Shown: piece by piece, positions 25,003 through 32,953 of the stretch
How the letters are laid out: every line of letters begins with the position of its first letter
Numbering within the stretch: position 1 is the stretch's first letter
Assembly (NCBI GenBank): GCA_015060735.1
Contig: SUXX01000023.1
Location: 1 to 36,830, forward strand
Reading direction: 5' to 3'
Source of the DNA: Bacteroides sp.
Lineage (GTDB): Bacteria; Bacteroidota; Bacteroidia; Bacteroidales; Bacteroidaceae
Length of the DNA stretch: 36,830 nt
Program-made: the position numbers and the translations under genes
The notes under the pieces: generated by a model
The model's input: only the letters and a program-made list of their open reading frames with translations
Database searches by the model: none
Told to the model about the DNA's origin: nothing

Positions 25003-27738
25003 GCAGTAAAAGATCTCAAGAAGAACATCTTGGTGGTTTCTTTCGTAGGTTATAACACCGTAGAAGAACCATTGCGTGGCCGTGCCAAGGTGGGTATCAA
25101 GCTTGAATCTTCAGTAATTAACTTGGGCGAAGTCGTAGCCATCGGTTATGGTACCCAAACTCGTCGCCAGATTACAGGTTCTGTTGCTAACGTATCTGAA
25201 AAGGACTTCAACACTGGTGTTACTCGTGAAGCAACTGACTTGTTGCAAGGTCGTGTAGCCGGTTTGAACATTACTTCAGGTTCAGGTGACGTTTCTTCAG
25301 CTCCTCAAATCCGCTTGCGTGGTACTTCTACTTTGCAGAACGACCAGGGTCCGATGATCGTAATCGACGGTATCCCGGGTGGTGACATGTCAACAGTAGC
25401 TCCATCGGATATTGAATCTATCTCTGTATTGAAGGATGCTTCTTCTGCAGCTATCTACGGTTCTCGTTCTGCAGGTGGTGTTATCTTGATTACTACCAAG
25501 AGAGGTCAGGGTGGCAAGACTCAAGTAAACTATGATGGTTATGTAGCGATGTCTACATTGGCTAACAAGCCTGACTTGTTGACTGCTGACGAATGGCGTG
25601 ACTATGCAAAGAACAACGGTTATGCAGAAACTATGGGTCAGTACGATATGTACGGTGCTAACACAGACTGGTTCGATGTAATCTCTCGTACAGGTATTTC
25701 TCAAAACCACTCGTTGTCTTTGTCAGGCGGTACTTCAAAGAGTAATTACCGTGCATCTGTAACTTACCAGAAGGGTGAAGGTGTCATCCGCGACAACAGC
25801 CAGGAACGCTTCAACTTCCGTTTCCAATTCCAGCAACGTGCCATCAATGACCGTTTGCGTATTGGTTTGACCGGTGCGGGTACAATGATGAACTATAGCC
25901 CAACTTACGGTTATAACTTCGTATTGGCTTACAACATGTTGCCGGTATTCCCAGTTTACAACTCAGACGGTACATGGCACGAAGAAGTTGGTTACGACCA
26001 AGGTAACCCGCTTCACAACATCGAAGCCAACACTCGTGAAAACAAGGGCGTACGTTTCTATGGTAGCGGTGACTTGCAGTTCACCATCGTGGATGGTTTG
26101 AACATCAAGGCTATGCTTTACAAGAGCCGTAACCAGAACGAATATTCTCAATACTACGATTCTACAACTGACGCCGGTCGCGACGACGGTGGTTATGCTT
26201 ACAGAAGCAGTAACACTCGCGACAAGGAATTGATGGAATGGACTTTGGACTTCGACAAGACTTTCAACGATGTTCATAAGGTGAACGCTTTGTTGGGTTA
26301 CTCTTGGGAAGAAAATACTTATCAATCTATGTCAGCAGCTAACCGTAGCTTTACAACTGACAACTTGGGTGCCAACAACTTGGGTGCTGGTCAGGATGTA
26401 CGTCCAGACGACGTTGCTTCTTCAAAGAACGAATACCGTTTGATCTCTATGTTTGCTCGTGCTAACTATAGCTATGGCGAACGTTACATGGTAACAGCTA
26501 CTGTACGTCGAGACGGTTCTTCTAAGTTCGGTGCTAACCACAAGTGGGGTATTTTCCCGTCAGTATCTGCAGCATGGGGTATCTCTCAGGAAGCTTTCAT
26601 GGAAAACGTTGACTGGGTAAGCGACTTGAAGTTGCGTGCCGGTTGGGGTGTTACAGGTAACCAGGACGGTTTGTCTCCTTACAAGACTCTCGAACTTTAC
26701 GGTGCTTCCAGCAAGTACTATGACAATGGTAAGTGGTTGACAGGTTATAAGATTAACCAGAATGCTAACCCTGACTTGAAGTGGGAAGAAACTTCGATGT
26801 TGAACATCGGTTTGGACTTCCAGTTGTTCAAGGGTCGCTTGGGTGGTACCATCGAATGGTATAGCAAGCAGACTAAGGATATGCTTTACACTTATACAGT
26901 GCCTTCTCCTCCATACTTGTATCGTAGCATGATGGCCAACGTAGGTGACATGAGCAACAAGGGTATTGAAGTATTGTTGAACTTCGATGCTATCAAGACT
27001 AAGGACTTCTCTTGGAACACTAGCTTGAACTTGGCTCACAATAAGAACGAAATCACTAAGCTTTCTAACGACCAATTCTCTACTACTCGCGTTTACGCAG
27101 GTGACGCTTGGATCCGCGGTAGTTCCGGTGGTACAACTCACGTAGTTGAAGAAGGTTACCCTGTAGGTCAGTTCTACGGTTGGTTATGCGAAGGTATCAA
27201 GGACGGTAAGTATATCTTGAAGGATATGAACGGTGACGGTCAGATTTCTGAAGACGACCGTACATACATCGGTTCTGCTCAACCTGACTTGACATTCGGT
27301 TGGAACAACAGCTTCCGTTTCAAGAACATCGACTTCTCATTCTTCTTCCGCGGTAGCATTGGCCAAGACGTAATGAACCACGTAAGAATGGCTTACGCTC
27401 AGCCGGGTTACTTGATTGGTGCCAACGCTTTGGACGATCCTTTGACTTACGAATTGAAGGAAGTTCCTAAGTACTGTTCATACTACATTGAAGATGCTTC
27501 ATTCGTTCGTTTGGACAACGTAACTTTGGGTTATACATTCAATACTAAGGGTATCGACTGGTTGCAGAAGGCACGTGTTTACGTTACAGGTCAGAACTTG
27601 TTCGTGATTACAGGTTATAAGGGTCTTGACCCGGAAACTAACGTAGGACGTAACGACGGTTTGGCTCCGGGCGTTGAAGACCGTGAATTCTATCCAAAAG
27701 CTAGAACATTTACTTTGGGTGTTAACTTGACATTCTAA
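24832..27738 (+). CDS. SusC-like TonB-dependent outer-membrane transporter, silent cassette copy (susC1)
   Basis: SusC proteins are TonB-dependent barrels that import glycans or peptides with a SusD lid. The 968 residues from a GTG at 24832 include the end of a signal peptide (LVLSAFFLMCTMAFA, QQ), a CarbopepD_reg domain (about 20-95), the plug with EVVAIGYGTQTRRQITGS and GPMIVIDGIPGGDMS (about 100-225), and a barrel ending GVNLTF. The frame is open back to 24802, but there is no ATG, no normal signal-peptide start and no TAnnTTTG box; a TAA stands at 24799. It is probably not expressed in this orientation. The GTG could permit weak translation from recombinase read-through. Codon choice is strongly biased (AAC, AAG, GGT), suggesting high expression when on. 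Confidence 0.88.
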   Translation: MLVLSAFFLMCTMAFAQQGTVTGKVIDDLGEPVIGANVIVKGTTTGVITDVDGNFSLAVKDLKKNILVVSFVGYNTVEEPLRGRAKVGIKLESSVINLGEVVAIGYGTQTRRQITGSVANVSEKDFNTGVTREATDLLQGRVAGLNITSGSGDVSSAPQIRLRGTSTLQNDQGPMIVIDGIPGGDMSTVAPSDIESISVLKDASSAAIYGSRSAGGVILITTKRGQGGKTQVNYDGYVAMSTLANKPDLLTADEWRDYAKNNGYAETMGQYDMYGANTDWFDVISRTGISQNHSLSLSGGTSKSNYRASVTYQKGEGVIRDNSQERFNFRFQFQQRAINDRLRIGLTGAGTMMNYSPTYGYNFVLAYNMLPVFPVYNSDGTWHEEVGYDQGNPLHNIEANTRENKGVRFYGSGDLQFTIVDGLNIKAMLYKSRNQNEYSQYYDSTTDAGRDDGGYAYRSSNTRDKELMEWTLDFDKTFNDVHKVNALLGYSWEENTYQSMSAANRSFTTDNLGANNLGAGQDVRPDDVASSKNEYRLISMFARANYSYGERYMVTATVRRDGSSKFGANHKWGIFPSVSAAWGISQEAFMENVDWVSDLKLRAGWGVTGNQDGLSPYKTLELYGASSKYYDNGKWLTGYKINQNANPDLKWEETSMLNIGLDFQLFKGRLGGTIEWYSKQTKDMLYTYTVPSPPYLYRSMMANVGDMSNKGIEVLLNFDAIKTKDFSWNTSLNLAHNKNEITKLSNDQFSTTRVYAGDAWIRGSSGGTTHVVEEGYPVGQFYGWLCEGIKDGKYILKDMNGDGQISEDDRTYIGSAQPDLTFGWNNSFRFKNIDFSFFFRGSIGQDVMNHVRMAYAQPGYLIGANALDDPLTYELKEVPKYCSYYIEDASFVRLDNVTLGYTFNTKGIDWLQKARVYVTGQNLFVITGYKGLDPETNVGRNDGLAPGVEDREFYPKARTFTLGVNLTF

Positions 27739-27757
27739 TCTTAAAAACAGTACAATT

Positions 27758-29299
27758 ATGAAAAAATCAATTATAACAAAATGGTTGTTGGGTGCGGCTA
27801 TCCTTGCTGCTCCTGCATGTACCGATTTGGACGAGAATGTGTACGACTCTATTCCGTCTAGCGAGTTTGGTACAACTCAGGCACAGATCAACTCCATCAT
27901 TGCCCCGATTTACAGTGAATTGAAGGGTGTATGGCAGGGTGACTTCTTCTGTGCTATCGAAGAAGCATCAGATATGGCTATCACTCCGACTCGTATCGGT
28001 GGTGACTGGTGGGACGGTGGTTACCACATGGAAATGAAGCGTCGTAACTGGACTTCTATGAACAGCTTGATCAACAATGGCTGGAACGAATGTATGGACG
28101 GTATCGCTACTTGTAACATGGTATATCACATGGTAGCCCAAAACGAATCTATGGATGAAGCTTTGAAGACTCAGACTTTCGCTGAAATCCGTGGTGTACG
28201 TGCTTACTGGGTATATATGCTGGTAGACAACTGGGGTAATGCTCCTTTGGCAACTGACTTCGGTTCTACAGAATTGCCTACTATGTCAAACCGTTCTGAA
28301 TTGTTCAACTTTGTAGTAACTGAATTGAACGAAATCAAGGATCAACTTCCAACTAATTCGGATGCTACATATGGTAAGTTCACTCAAGGTGCTGCTTACA
28401 CTTTGTTGGCTAAGATGTATTTGAATGCTGAAGAATGGGTAGGTACTCCGATGTACGACAAGGTAGTTCCTGCTTGTGATGCTGTATTGGCTATGGACTA
28501 TGTATTGGAAGGCGAGTGGAAGGTAAACTTCCAAGTGAAGAACGAAGTTTCAGATGAAGCTATCCTTTCTGTACCTTATAGTGCTTCTGCTGGTGGTAAC
28601 AATATCCACAACCGTACTCTCCACTACAAGGACCCTATCGCATTGGGCTTCTCTCGTGGTACTTGGAACGGTATCTCAGCTAACCCTGACTACGTAAAGG
28701 AATTCGATCCGGAAGACCCACGTTTCGAAGGTTCATTCTTGTTGGGTGAAATGATCGACCCATCGACAGGTGAGGTAATCGTAACTGACCACGGTCGTGA
28801 CTTGATCCATACTATCGACTTCAACATGATGTCTACTGACAAGTACGACGGCATTTGGGGTGAAGTACAACAGGAAGAAGGTGCACGTGTTAACAAGTGG
28901 GAATACGAAGCTGGTATGAATAACACTGCCATGGAAAATGACTACCACATCTTCCGTTTGGCTGACGTTTACTTGATGAAGGCTGAAGCTTTGGTACGCC
29001 AAGGTAAGGACAATGCAGAAGCTACTAAGTTGGTGAACGCAATCCGTCAACGTGCTTATCAAAATGCAGACCATAACTATGCAAGCGTAGACTTGGATAA
29101 GATTTATAAGGAACGTCGTTTCGAATTTGCATGGGAAATGTTCAGCCGTCAGGATATGATCCGCTTCGGTAAGTTCAACGAACCGGGTTACTTGTTGCCT
29201 GAAACAACTCCAGATTACAAGAAGTTGTTCCCAATCCCATACAAGGCATGGCAAGCTAACGACAAGTTAGTTCAGAACCCAGGTTATCCTGCATTCTAA
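27758..29299 (+). CDS. SusD/RagB-like surface lipoprotein (susD1)
   Basis: SusD-like proteins cap the SusC barrel outside the cell and bind the substrate. The 513-residue protein has a lipoprotein signal with Cys21 (AAILAAPAC) followed by acidic TDLDEN, which fits Bacteroidetes surface-export signals. The TPR-like SusD core shows EIRGVRAYWVYMLVDNWGNAP, GKFTQGAAYTLLAKMYLNAE and HIFRLADVYLMKAEALVRQG, ending in YKAWQANDKLVQNPGYPAF. It begins 19 bp after susC1 and shares its transcript, so it should be off when susC1 is off. It is about the same length as susD2 but clearly diverged from it. Confidence 0.93.
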   Translation: MKKSIITKWLLGAAILAAPACTDLDENVYDSIPSSEFGTTQAQINSIIAPIYSELKGVWQGDFFCAIEEASDMAITPTRIGGDWWDGGYHMEMKRRNWTSMNSLINNGWNECMDGIATCNMVYHMVAQNESMDEALKTQTFAEIRGVRAYWVYMLVDNWGNAPLATDFGSTELPTMSNRSELFNFVVTELNEIKDQLPTNSDATYGKFTQGAAYTLLAKMYLNAEEWVGTPMYDKVVPACDAVLAMDYVLEGEWKVNFQVKNEVSDEAILSVPYSASAGGNNIHNRTLHYKDPIALGFSRGTWNGISANPDYVKEFDPEDPRFEGSFLLGEMIDPSTGEVIVTDHGRDLIHTIDFNMMSTDKYDGIWGEVQQEEGARVNKWEYEAGMNNTAMENDYHIFRLADVYLMKAEALVRQGKDNAEATKLVNAIRQRAYQNADHNYASVDLDKIYKERRFEFAWEMFSRQDMIRFGKFNEPGYLLPETTPDYKKLFPIPYKAWQANDKLVQNPGYPAF

Positions 29300-29303
29300 T
29301 CTT

Positions 29304-29364
29304 AGAGTTTAAGTCGTTTTAAACCTAATAGAGAAAGGCTACTCCTTCGGGGTAGCCTTTTATT
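29304..29364 (+). repeat. 61-bp inverted repeat copy A, containing the susD1 terminator
   Basis: It is identical to the reverse complement of 31305-31365 over 61 bp. It begins 5 bp after the susD1 stop. It includes a 12-bp hairpin (29334-29345 with 29349-29360, loop TTC, one wobble) followed by a T-rich tail, so it is both the pair's terminator and an inverted repeat. Confidence 0.93.
29334..29364 (+). terminator. Terminator of susC1-susD1
   Basis: AAAGGCTACTCC / GGGGTAGCCTTT around loop TTC, then TATTATTAT. This is a strong intrinsic terminator. Confidence 0.85.
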
Positions 29365-29380
29365 ATTATCTTGTAGCAGC

Positions 29381-29469
29381 CTCCAAACACCAAGGCATTT
29401 AACTCCAAACACCAAGGCATTTAACCCAAAACACCTTGGCATTTTTTTGAAACGCCTTGTTGTTTGGGA
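29381..29469. repeat. Tandem and inverted copies of a CCAAACACCAAGGCATTT unit
   Basis: Two identical 22-bp units lie end to end (29381-29402, 29403-29424). A third, altered unit (ACACCTTGGCATTT) follows at 29431-29444. An inverted relative (GCCTTGTTGTTTGGGA) spans 29454-29469. The inverted copy lets the cluster fold back on itself. Confidence 0.7.
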
Positions 29470-29490
29470 GAAATACCTTAATTAAACGAA

Positions 29491-29583
29491 TCTGCCACAT
29501 CTGCCACAAAAAGAGTTAACAAACTGAGAGCCAAAGAAATGTTGGTGGCAGAAGGCTCCAAAATCTGCCACAATTCTGCCACA
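29491..29583. repeat. TCTGCCACA motif cluster
   Basis: TCTGCCACA occurs tandemly at 29491-29499 and 29500-29508, and again at 29564-29572 and 29575-29583. An inverted TGGCAGA lies at 29546-29552. The same motif forms the arms of the hairpin at 29669-29718. Confidence 0.65.
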
Positions 29584-29668
29584 ACCATACTTCTTGTCTC
29601 ATGGACTTGCGAAGCTAGTCTCATGTACCTATCTGACTACAAGCACATGGCAATGAGACTGCAAGCGT

Positions 29669-29718
29669 ATATCTGTGGCAGAAATACAACGGTGTGACAA
29701 TATTTCTGCCACAGATAT
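29669..29718. repeat. 18-bp perfect inverted repeat built from the TCTGCCACA motif
   Basis: ATATCTGTGGCAGAAATA (29669-29686) is the exact inverse of 29701-29718, with a 14-base loop. There is no T-tract after either arm, so it is not a simple terminator; a protein-binding site or recombination site is possible. Confidence 0.8.
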
Positions 29719-29772
29719 GCATTGATTATCAAGCTATTAAGAATCCGTTGCAGATTTTGCAGAAATTTGAAA

Positions 29773-29856
29773 GTCTTCTAGCATGACGGGGTGTAGTCAT
29801 CTAGCATGACCAAGCCCGGTCTTCTAGCATGACCGACCGTGGTCTTCTAGCATAAC
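29773..29856. repeat. Four 15-bp repeats at exact 23-bp spacing
   Basis: GTCTTCTAGCATGAC or a one-base variant starts at 29773, 29796, 29819 and 29842. The 8-bp spacers differ (GGGGTGTA, CAAGCCCG, CGACCGTG). The constant core with variable spacers looks like an iteron or degenerate tandem array. It lies just beyond the ATPase stop at 29876. Confidence 0.8.
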
Positions 29857-29875
29857 AAGCATTGCAACAATGTAT

Positions 29876-31222
29876 CTATACTAGTCCGCTTAAATCAACT
29901 TTGTAGAAAGTAGGTGTATCATTTTTTCTTTCCAGGAACATAACCATATAAACAGGAGCATACACTAACTTTCCTTCCACCCGGAGATTGTCGTTGTTTA
30001 AGATGACAGCTTCCGGCAAATTGTATTCGCTACAATCCATGATATTTGATAAAGCCCGATGGATTTCGTAATCTTTGCCCGATTTAACTTCAATCGGAAG
30101 GATTTTTCCACCAAGTTCTATGACAAAATCCAATTCACCTCGTTTCTTGTTATTGTAATAATAAGGTTCCACTCCATGTGCCACCAACTCTTGGGCAATT
30201 GCATTTTCGTATATGGAACCATGGTTGATGTCTTTATCTCCCTGTATGATTCGAAGTTGGATACCCTCTGCATATTGGGCAGCCAATAGACCTATGTCGC
30301 TTTGAAAAAGTTTAAACAGATTGCGTGAACGTGCATGCAATAAAGGAGTTTTCGGCTCTTCCACATTGTAGACAGGAAGAGCCACCCCTGCGTTCTTCAG
30401 CCAAAGGAAACTATTCTGATAACGCTCGAATTTAGCGTTCTCGTTCAAGCGTTTCAGAATGAATCGTTTGTTTTTTGCGTCAAGTTCGGGCGGAATCAGG
30501 TTAAAAATTTCTTCTATGTATAGCTTGTTTGCCGGGTCGTATTGGGCGATGTCACGTTTATACAATTGAATAATCTGCTGTTGTATCGCTATTACTTCTT
30601 GCAGATTATTACTCTCCAGATATTTGCTGACAACGGCAGGCATTCCCCCTACAACTAAGTAGAGGCGGAAAAGTTCCATCAGTTTGGAATGTACAAAATC
30701 ATCGACCGGGATTCGTCGCTCCCAGGCATCACGAAGTGATATTACCACATTTTCGTTGACCCCTATACATGTGATGAATTCTTCAAAGTCTAACGGATAC
30801 ATATCCTTCACTCCCATATATCCTACGGGCTCTGAACGCAAGTCTTTCAGCTCTACTCCCAACAGCGAACCGCTCAGGATATATCTATACGAACCTTCGT
30901 CTACCAAGAACTTAATGGCCGTAACTATTTCCGGACATTTTTGTACTTCATCGAAGAATATTAATGTCTCGCCTTTTATGAGTGGAACAGAAGTCATTGC
31001 CGATAGGCGAAACAGTATATCAGAAGCATTCTTTGCTCCTTTAAAGATGCCCGTAGCCTCGGGGTTGTCTACGAAATTTATCTCAATAAAGCTTTTGAAT
31101 GACTTGCCGAACTCGCGAATAGAGAATGTTTTTCCTATCTGTCGAGCACCGGTTACTAAAAGAGCATTGGTTGTTATCTCGTAGAAATTACGTATATAGC
31201 TGTCTATCTTTCTTTTAATCAT
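29876..31222 (-). CDS. AAA ATPase with C-terminal DUF4143/nuclease-like domain
   Basis: The 448-residue protein has Walker A GARQIGKT at 25-32 and Walker B LIFFDEVQKCPEIV near 80-93. A central helical region follows. The C-terminal DUF4143-like domain includes KKRGELDFVIELGGKILPIEVKSG, which shows the Asp...Glu-x-Lys pattern of PD-(D/E)xK-like folds. These ATPases are very common in Bacteroidales, often in accessory regions, and their function is unresolved. I start it at ATG 31220-31222 (MIKRKIDSYIRNF); the open frame reaches a TTG at 31273. It sits between the two SusC/SusD pairs, inside the invertible segment, on the strand of susC2, and its codon use is unlike theirs. It looks like a passenger. 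Confidence 0.88.
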   Translation of the reverse strand: MIKRKIDSYIRNFYEITTNALLVTGARQIGKTFSIREFGKSFKSFIEINFVDNPEATGIFKGAKNASDILFRLSAMTSVPLIKGETLIFFDEVQKCPEIVTAIKFLVDEGSYRYILSGSLLGVELKDLRSEPVGYMGVKDMYPLDFEEFITCIGVNENVVISLRDAWERRIPVDDFVHSKLMELFRLYLVVGGMPAVVSKYLESNNLQEVIAIQQQIIQLYKRDIAQYDPANKLYIEEIFNLIPPELDAKNKRFILKRLNENAKFERYQNSFLWLKNAGVALPVYNVEEPKTPLLHARSRNLFKLFQSDIGLLAAQYAEGIQLRIIQGDKDINHGSIYENAIAQELVAHGVEPYYYNNKKRGELDFVIELGGKILPIEVKSGKDYEIHRALSNIMDCSEYNLPEAVILNNDNLRVEGKLVYAPVYMVMFLERKNDTPTFYKVDLSGLV

Positions 31223-31304
31223 ATTTCTTCCACTTTTCCAAGGAATATCATTGCTTTTTTGCCGTTTTTCCAAGAATAGTATTTTTTCAGAACCTGTTCA
31301 CATG

Positions 31305-31335
31305 AATAAAAGGCTACCCCGAAGGAGTAGCCTTT
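31305..31335 (-). terminator. Terminator of susC2-susD2
   Basis: Same 12-bp hairpin with TTC loop and T-rich tail as after susD1, on the minus strand. Confidence 0.85.
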
Positions 31336-31365
31336 CTCTATTAGGTTTAAAACGACTTAAACTCT
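31305..31365 (-). repeat. 61-bp inverted repeat copy B, containing the susD2 terminator
   Basis: It is the exact inverse of 29304-29364, with the same hairpin and T-tail reading on the minus strand after susD2 (stop at 31369-31371). Confidence 0.93.
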
Positions 31366-31368
31366 TTT

Positions 31369-32934
31369 TTAGTTGAATGATGGGTAACCCGGATTTTGAA
31401 CCAAGTTCGGGTTAGTCTGCCATGCTGTGAATGATACAGGGTACAACTTCAAGTGTTCACCAGTCTTTCTTGGACAGTTGGAAGCTGACCACATACCAGT
31501 TTCGAAGCAACCGAAGCGGATGTCATCCTGACGAGACTTCAACTCCCAAGCAAATTCCAAACGACGTTCCAATTGGATTTCGTCCAAACCTACTGTAGCA
31601 TAATTGTGATCAGTGTCGCCGAATGCACGTGAACGAACAGCGTTTACTAATGCAGCAGCTTCTGCACCACTACCACCGCTACGGATGATAGCTTCTGCCT
31701 TCATCAAGTAGATTTCAGCCAAACGGAAGATGTGGAAGTCATGTCCCATCGCACTAGTCATACTAGAAGTGTAAGGCCATTTCAAAGTACGTACACCGTC
31801 ATGCTGGTTTACGTCACCCCAAGGTGTACCGTCGCGTTCTGTACCCGGAAGGATAGTTACATCGATGGTGTGATCCAATACAAAGTTGTGAGCGGTGATG
31901 ATAGGTTCGCCTGTTGCCGGGTCGTAAGAGATGCCGTGCATGAATGACCAGTCGAAACGTGGGTCGTCATCTGAATACAACTTAGCGTAGTCAGGTTGTG
32001 CACACATACCGTTCCAAGCAGAGAAGCTAGCACCAAATACGATATTATCCTTATAGTGCAATGTATTGAAGTGCAACTGGTTAGTATTAGAAGTATCAGC
32101 TTCATCATAAACAGCAGCCAAGATAGCTTCTTGAGAATTTTCATTATCAATTGAGAAGTTGTCCGGCCAATGTGGCTCGAGGATATAACCCATACCCAAT
32201 ACCTTGTCGCAAGCACTGATTACTTGTTGGTAAGCATTGCCATCGCAAGTTACACCCCAAGCTTCAGCGTTCAAATAAAGAACAGCGAGCAAAGAGTAAG
32301 CAGCACCCTGAGTGAACTTACCATAATTACCTTCGCGAGCAGGCAATTTATCAGCGATGTCCTTCACTTCAGACAACAACCAACTGTAAACTTCCTGACG
32401 TGGCTTGTTAGTAGGCAATTCCTTGTCGCTATAGTCAGTTACCAAAGGTACATTTCCCCAATAATCCATCATCTTGTAAATCCAGAATGCACGTACACCA
32501 CGGATTTCGGCTAACTTCATAGCCTTATCGGCTTCACTCAACAATTCTGAAGCTTCAATTACCTGATAAGTAGCATTACATTTACCAATGTTAGAAGAAG
32601 CAGTTGACCATGCACCACGGATACAAGAAGTCTGTGCTGTATAGTCGTGCATATACATTTCACGATACTGACCACCGTCGTACCAGTCACCACCCTTACG
32701 AGTCGGCTTCATAGACATGGAACCACCCATGTCGTCCAATGCTGTATAATTAGCATTGAAATAATTCTTCAAGGTGTTGTATACCGTACCCAATAGGGCA
32801 TTGATTTCGATTTCGGTATTACCGAAGCTCTGTGCCGGAAGCTTGTCATAAATATCTTCATCCAAGTTGGTACAAGCCGGAGTAAAGAGTAACGAAGCAC
32901 CAAGCAAAAAGGCTATAAATGATTTCTTTTTCAT
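31369..32934 (-). CDS. SusD/RagB-like surface lipoprotein (susD2), active-orientation copy
   Basis: The 521-residue protein has a lipoprotein signal with Cys21 (ASLLFTPAC) then acidic TNLDED, and the SusD helical core: EIRGVRAFWIYKMMDYWGNVP, GKFTQGAAYSLLAVLYLNAE, HIFRLAEIYLMKAEAIIRSG. It ends FTAWQTNPNLVQNPGYPSFN. It is the lid partner of susC2, 19 bp downstream of it. It shares the framework of susD1 but differs through the substrate-binding middle part (about residues 200-400), so the two pairs probably bind different ligands. Confidence 0.93.
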   Translation of the reverse strand: MKKKSFIAFLLGASLLFTPACTNLDEDIYDKLPAQSFGNTEIEINALLGTVYNTLKNYFNANYTALDDMGGSMSMKPTRKGGDWYDGGQYREMYMHDYTAQTSCIRGAWSTASSNIGKCNATYQVIEASELLSEADKAMKLAEIRGVRAFWIYKMMDYWGNVPLVTDYSDKELPTNKPRQEVYSWLLSEVKDIADKLPAREGNYGKFTQGAAYSLLAVLYLNAEAWGVTCDGNAYQQVISACDKVLGMGYILEPHWPDNFSIDNENSQEAILAAVYDEADTSNTNQLHFNTLHYKDNIVFGASFSAWNGMCAQPDYAKLYSDDDPRFDWSFMHGISYDPATGEPIITAHNFVLDHTIDVTILPGTERDGTPWGDVNQHDGVRTLKWPYTSSMTSAMGHDFHIFRLAEIYLMKAEAIIRSGGSGAEAAALVNAVRSRAFGDTDHNYATVGLDEIQLERRLEFAWELKSRQDDIRFGCFETGMWSASNCPRKTGEHLKLYPVSFTAWQTNPNLVQNPGYPSFN

Positions 32935-32953
32935 AATGCAATCGATTTTAAGA

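Larger units (their letters stand above)
29300..29875. other. Repeat-dense gene-less stretch inside the invertible segment
   Basis: No convincing gene is present in either strand over about 510 bp after the terminator. It contains two 22-bp tandem copies of a CCAAACACCAAGGCATTT unit (29381-29424) with a degenerate third and an inverted fourth copy. It also has scattered TCTGCCACA motifs in both orientations, an 18-bp perfect hairpin (29669-29718) and four 15-bp repeats at exact 23-bp steps (29773-29856). Each is listed separately. It may be a scar of insertions or a protein-binding region; the sequence does not decide. Confidence 0.75.

Noticed and set aside
24832-27738. susC1 as a decayed pseudogene
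   Set aside because: The frame is intact to the C-terminal GVNLTF, codon bias is maintained, and the missing start is explained by the inverted-repeat boundary.
29773-29856. Possible CRISPR array (four evenly spaced repeats)
   Set aside because: Repeats of 15 bp with 8-bp spacers are far too short, and there are no cas genes nearby.
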